Assembly (NCBI RefSeq): GCF_900104525.1
Contig: NZ_LT629711.1
Span: 124,001 to 188,000 of the forward strand
Direction: 5' to 3'
DNA: 64,000 nt
Origin: Pedococcus dokdonensis
Lineage (GTDB): Bacteria; Actinomycetota; Actinomycetes; Actinomycetales; Dermatophilaceae
This document shows positions 61,881 through 64,000 of the stretch, piece after piece. Below the pieces are notes generated by a model. The model was not told where the DNA came from. It made no database searches and saw only the letters and a list, made by a program, of their open reading frames with translations. The position numbers and the translations under genes are program-made. Numbering within the stretch: the first letter of the stretch is position 1; each line of letters starts with the position of its first letter.

Positions 61881-62903
61881 CTACTGCAGCAGTCGACTCA
61901 GCTCGGCAGCAGCCGCGGCGACCCCGTGCCCGAGCGGCCGGGTGCCCTCCCCGACCTCGAACTGCGCGCCACCCCCGACGTACACGGCGAGGCCCGGCCG
62001 GGCGGCGTGCAGCGCGGCGACCGTCTCACGGGCCGCGACGACGTCGGCGGCGGTGGGGGCGCCGACCACCACGGCCGCGGTGTCCCGCTGCTCCACGACC
62101 CGCACCCAGTGCTGGGCCGGCAGGTCCGCGCCCAGGTAGACGACGTCGAGGCCGGCGCGACGCAGCAGCACGGCGAAGGCCAGCATCCCGAGCTCATGGT
62201 GCGCGTCGCGAGGCAATCCGACGGCGACCCGGGGGCCGCCCGCCGAGGCGGCGCTGCGCATCTCGGCACCGAGGCGACGGTGCACGGTGGCACTCACCAC
62301 GTGCTCGCCGGCCACGTCGATCCGCCCCGCCCGCCACTGCAGCCCCAGCATCTCCAGAGCAGGCATCAACCAGACCTCGACGACCTCCTCGAGCGGGCCC
62401 GCAGCGAAAGCCGCGTCGACAGCCGCGTCGACCGCCGCAGGGTCGAGCTCGGCGGCTCCCCGGACCAGTGCCGTGACGTCCCAGGCGCCGGAAGCGGGCT
62501 GCTCGGCGGCACCCTCGGCCACGGTGTGGTCCATGGCCGCCGGCCAGCCCGCCGTCGCCTCCGCCACCGCACGACGGGCACTGTCGAGTGGTCTCGACCC
62601 GTCGCCGCGCTGCTGGTGCTCGGCCCGGTCCCTGGCCCGGAGGTAGGCCTCCCAGGGTGCCTGCCGCTCGTCGCTCGACGCCGCGCCCTCCAGGCGCAGG
62701 TGCTCGGCCGCCTGGCTGGGCGACCAGCCGGCCGCCACCAGGGCCGCCATCGCCCGCAGCAGCTGGAGCCCCTGCTCGTCGTAGAGGCGGTAGCCCCCGT
62801 CGGTGCGCACGGGGCGCACGAGCCCGTAGCGGCGTTCCCAGGCCCGGATCGTGGCGGACGGTACGCCGCTCAGGCGAGCAGCATGCCCAATCGTGTACAC
62901 CAT
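61881..62903 (-). CDS. MerR family regulator with B12-binding domain, CarH-like
   Basis: A 340-residue protein. MerR-type DNA-binding domain at 1-75 (YTIGHAARLSGVPSATIRAW, RRYGLVRP, GGYRLYDEQGLQLLRAM). A helical cap (180-245) contains LQWRAGRIDVAGEHVVSATV, which fits W-x9-EH, the motif that marks adenosylcobalamin light sensors such as CarH. The B12-binding Rossmann domain (250-340) has PRDAHHELGMLAFAVLLRRA (cobalamin His), LGADLP and VVVGAPTAAD, VYVGGGAQ. Light would release the repressor from DNA. ATG at 62903 is preferred over GTG 62918. It is divergent from the acyltransferase-like gene. Confidence 0.85.
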   Translation of the reverse strand: MVYTIGHAARLSGVPSATIRAWERRYGLVRPVRTDGGYRLYDEQGLQLLRAMAALVAAGWSPSQAAEHLRLEGAASSDERQAPWEAYLRARDRAEHQQRGDGSRPLDSARRAVAEATAGWPAAMDHTVAEGAAEQPASGAWDVTALVRGAAELDPAAVDAAVDAAFAAGPLEEVVEVWLMPALEMLGLQWRAGRIDVAGEHVVSATVHRRLGAEMRSAASAGGPRVAVGLPRDAHHELGMLAFAVLLRRAGLDVVYLGADLPAQHWVRVVEQRDTAAVVVGAPTAADVVAARETVAALHAARPGLAVYVGGGAQFEVGEGTRPLGHGVAAAAAELSRLLQ

Positions 62904-62989
62904 GGCAGCGTCCCACACCCCTTGTGCAAAGCATGGACGAACGAGCAGGTGAACGACCTTTCGGGCCGTTCGGCTGACAGGATGGCGGC

Positions 62990-64000
62990 ATGAGCCGACC
63001 CCTCCTGCCCGAGGTGGCGCCGGGCAGGGTCGTGGGGGTCGACGTGGCTCGCGCGCTGGCCCTCGTCGGCATGATGGCCACGCACTTACTGCCCGGACTC
63101 GTGGGCGCCCGGGTGCCGTGGCCCCAGCAGGTGGCCGGCGGGCGCGCCTCCGCCCTGTTCGCGGTCCTGGCCGGTGTCAGCGTCGCCCTGGTGAGCGGCC
63201 GGACCGAGCCGGTCCGGGGCCGCGCCAGGTATGCCGTGTGGGTCAGGCTGGTCGTCCGCAGCCTGCTCATCGGCGCCGTGGGGCTGGCTCTCGGGCTGGT
63301 CCCGACCGGCATCGCGGTGATCCTCAGCTACTACGCCGTGCTGTTCCTCCTCGGGCTGCCGTTCGTCGGGCTCCGCGCCCGAGCCCTGGCCCTGCTGGCG
63401 GTGGTCTGGGCGGCGGCTGCCCCCGTCCTGTCCCACCTGCTCCGGCCGCACCTGCCGGCGCACGAGGTCGGCAGCCCGACCCCCGGCTCGCTGCTCTCGC
63501 CGCTGCGCCTCCTCAACGAGCTCGTGTTCGTCGGCTACTACCCGGCCGCCGTCTGGCTGGCCTACCTCTTCGCCGGGATGGCGATCGGCCGGTCGGACCT
63601 GCGCCGCCCCCGGACCGCTGTGACCCTGCTCGCCGGTGGTGCTGCGCTCGCCGTGACCGCGACCGTGCTGTCGCGGACCCTGCTGGCCCGCGGGGACGCC
63701 ACGGCGGCGCTCGCCCGGACCTTCCCCGACGAGCGGGTCGCGGGTGACCCCGAGCTGCTCGCCGCGACCCTGACGCACGGCCTGCACGGCACGACACCCA
63801 CCGGCTCCTGGTGGTGGCTGGCCACGGTGGCGCCGCACTCCAGCACGCCGCTGGACCTCGCCCAGACGATCGGCAGCGCGATGGGTGTCATCGGGCTCTG
63901 CCTGCTGGCGACGCGGTGGCAGCCGCGGGCCTGGGCCGCGTTCCTCGGCGCAGGTGCCATGACGTTGAGCCTCTACTCGTTGCACGTCGTCATCACGGGC
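62990..64000 (+). CDS. Multi-spanning acyltransferase-like membrane protein, 3' end outside window
   Basis: 337 codons visible. VVGVDVARALALVGMMATHL is the conserved first helix of the DUF1624/DUF418 group related to heparan-alpha-glucosaminide N-acetyltransferase. At least eight more hydrophobic helices follow. The substrate is unknown. A GACAGGAT box sits 6 bases before the ATG, divergent from the CarH-like regulator with 86 bases between starts, so it is a likely target. The end is cut at base 64000. Confidence 0.82.
   Translation, partial: MSRPLLPEVAPGRVVGVDVARALALVGMMATHLLPGLVGARVPWPQQVAGGRASALFAVLAGVSVALVSGRTEPVRGRARYAVWVRLVVRSLLIGAVGLALGLVPTGIAVILSYYAVLFLLGLPFVGLRARALALLAVVWAAAAPVLSHLLRPHLPAHEVGSPTPGSLLSPLRLLNELVFVGYYPAAVWLAYLFAGMAIGRSDLRRPRTAVTLLAGGAALAVTATVLSRTLLARGDATAALARTFPDERVAGDPELLAATLTHGLHGTTPTGSWWWLATVAPHSSTPLDLAQTIGSAMGVIGLCLLATRWQPRAWAAFLGAGAMTLSLYSLHVVITG

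Overview
The window is about 72% G+C, uses many GTG and a few TTG starts, has almost no A/T-ending codons, and carries WhiB-, DUF3107-, AdnAB- and UPF0182-type genes. This points to an actinobacterium, most likely a member of Micrococcales related to Intrasporangiaceae (Janibacter, Knoellia, Phycicoccus or Terrabacter like). That placement is inferred from gene content, not from a database search.

Layout. 1-4.2 kb: glycerol catabolism on the minus strand (glpK-glpD, glpD cut by the window edge), a MaoC dehydratase and a YCII-like protein. 4.3-7.1 kb: a frameshifted small membrane protein gene, then PHP-domain hydrolase, MarC and a RecB-like nuclease. 7.1-49.9 kb: a long conserved actinobacterial backbone. 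From memory of the M. tuberculosis map, it follows the order Rv3213c to Rv3193c: ParA-like, RhlE helicase, ferritin-like protein, DUF3107, TetR, MoeZ, alkyltransferase-like protein, AdnA-AdnB, NudC, mycoredoxin, UvrD2, WhiB7, ABC1 kinase, E1-like protein, DUF2342 protein, PDZ-Lon protease and UPF0182. Genes interleaved in it include an M23 peptidase, an alcohol dehydrogenase, a phosphodiesterase-like protein, a HhH-GPD protein, a fatty-acid module (crotonase; acyl-CoA dehydrogenase-SDR-phosphotransferase), a NUDIX hydrolase and MoaE. The block is rich in DNA repair and redox functions.

49.9-54.4 kb: an initiator tRNA-Met gene whose last 56 bases recur as a direct repeat 4.3 kb downstream. The two copies bound a decayed integrated island. 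It holds an internally deleted Rhs/YD-repeat gene with an intact, unrecognised C-terminal tip, a small two-helix membrane protein directly behind it (candidate immunity protein), a broken membrane gene and a second Rhs core fragment. No integrase gene is visible, but paired GTGTAGCC motifs lie just inside both ends. 54.5-64 kb: a NERD-like protein, a frameshifted CDF metal exporter, an SNF2 helicase with a long leader, a small operon (Tat-signal protein, DUF4331 protein, His-rich protein), a MerR-type regulator with the W-x9-EH signature of B12-dependent photoreceptors, and the start of a multi-spanning acyltransferase-like protein.

Window-wide patterns: at least eleven genes start 6 or 7 bases after a TANNNT -10 hexamer, which predicts leaderless transcripts. 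Convergent gene ends carry long, nearly perfect palindromes. The heptamer GTATGCC/GGCATAC recurs more than 30 times on both strands, inside and outside genes, often forcing rare codons. The whiB7 gene has a classic attenuated leader with a small upstream ORF, a rho-independent hairpin and an AT-rich element next to the -35.
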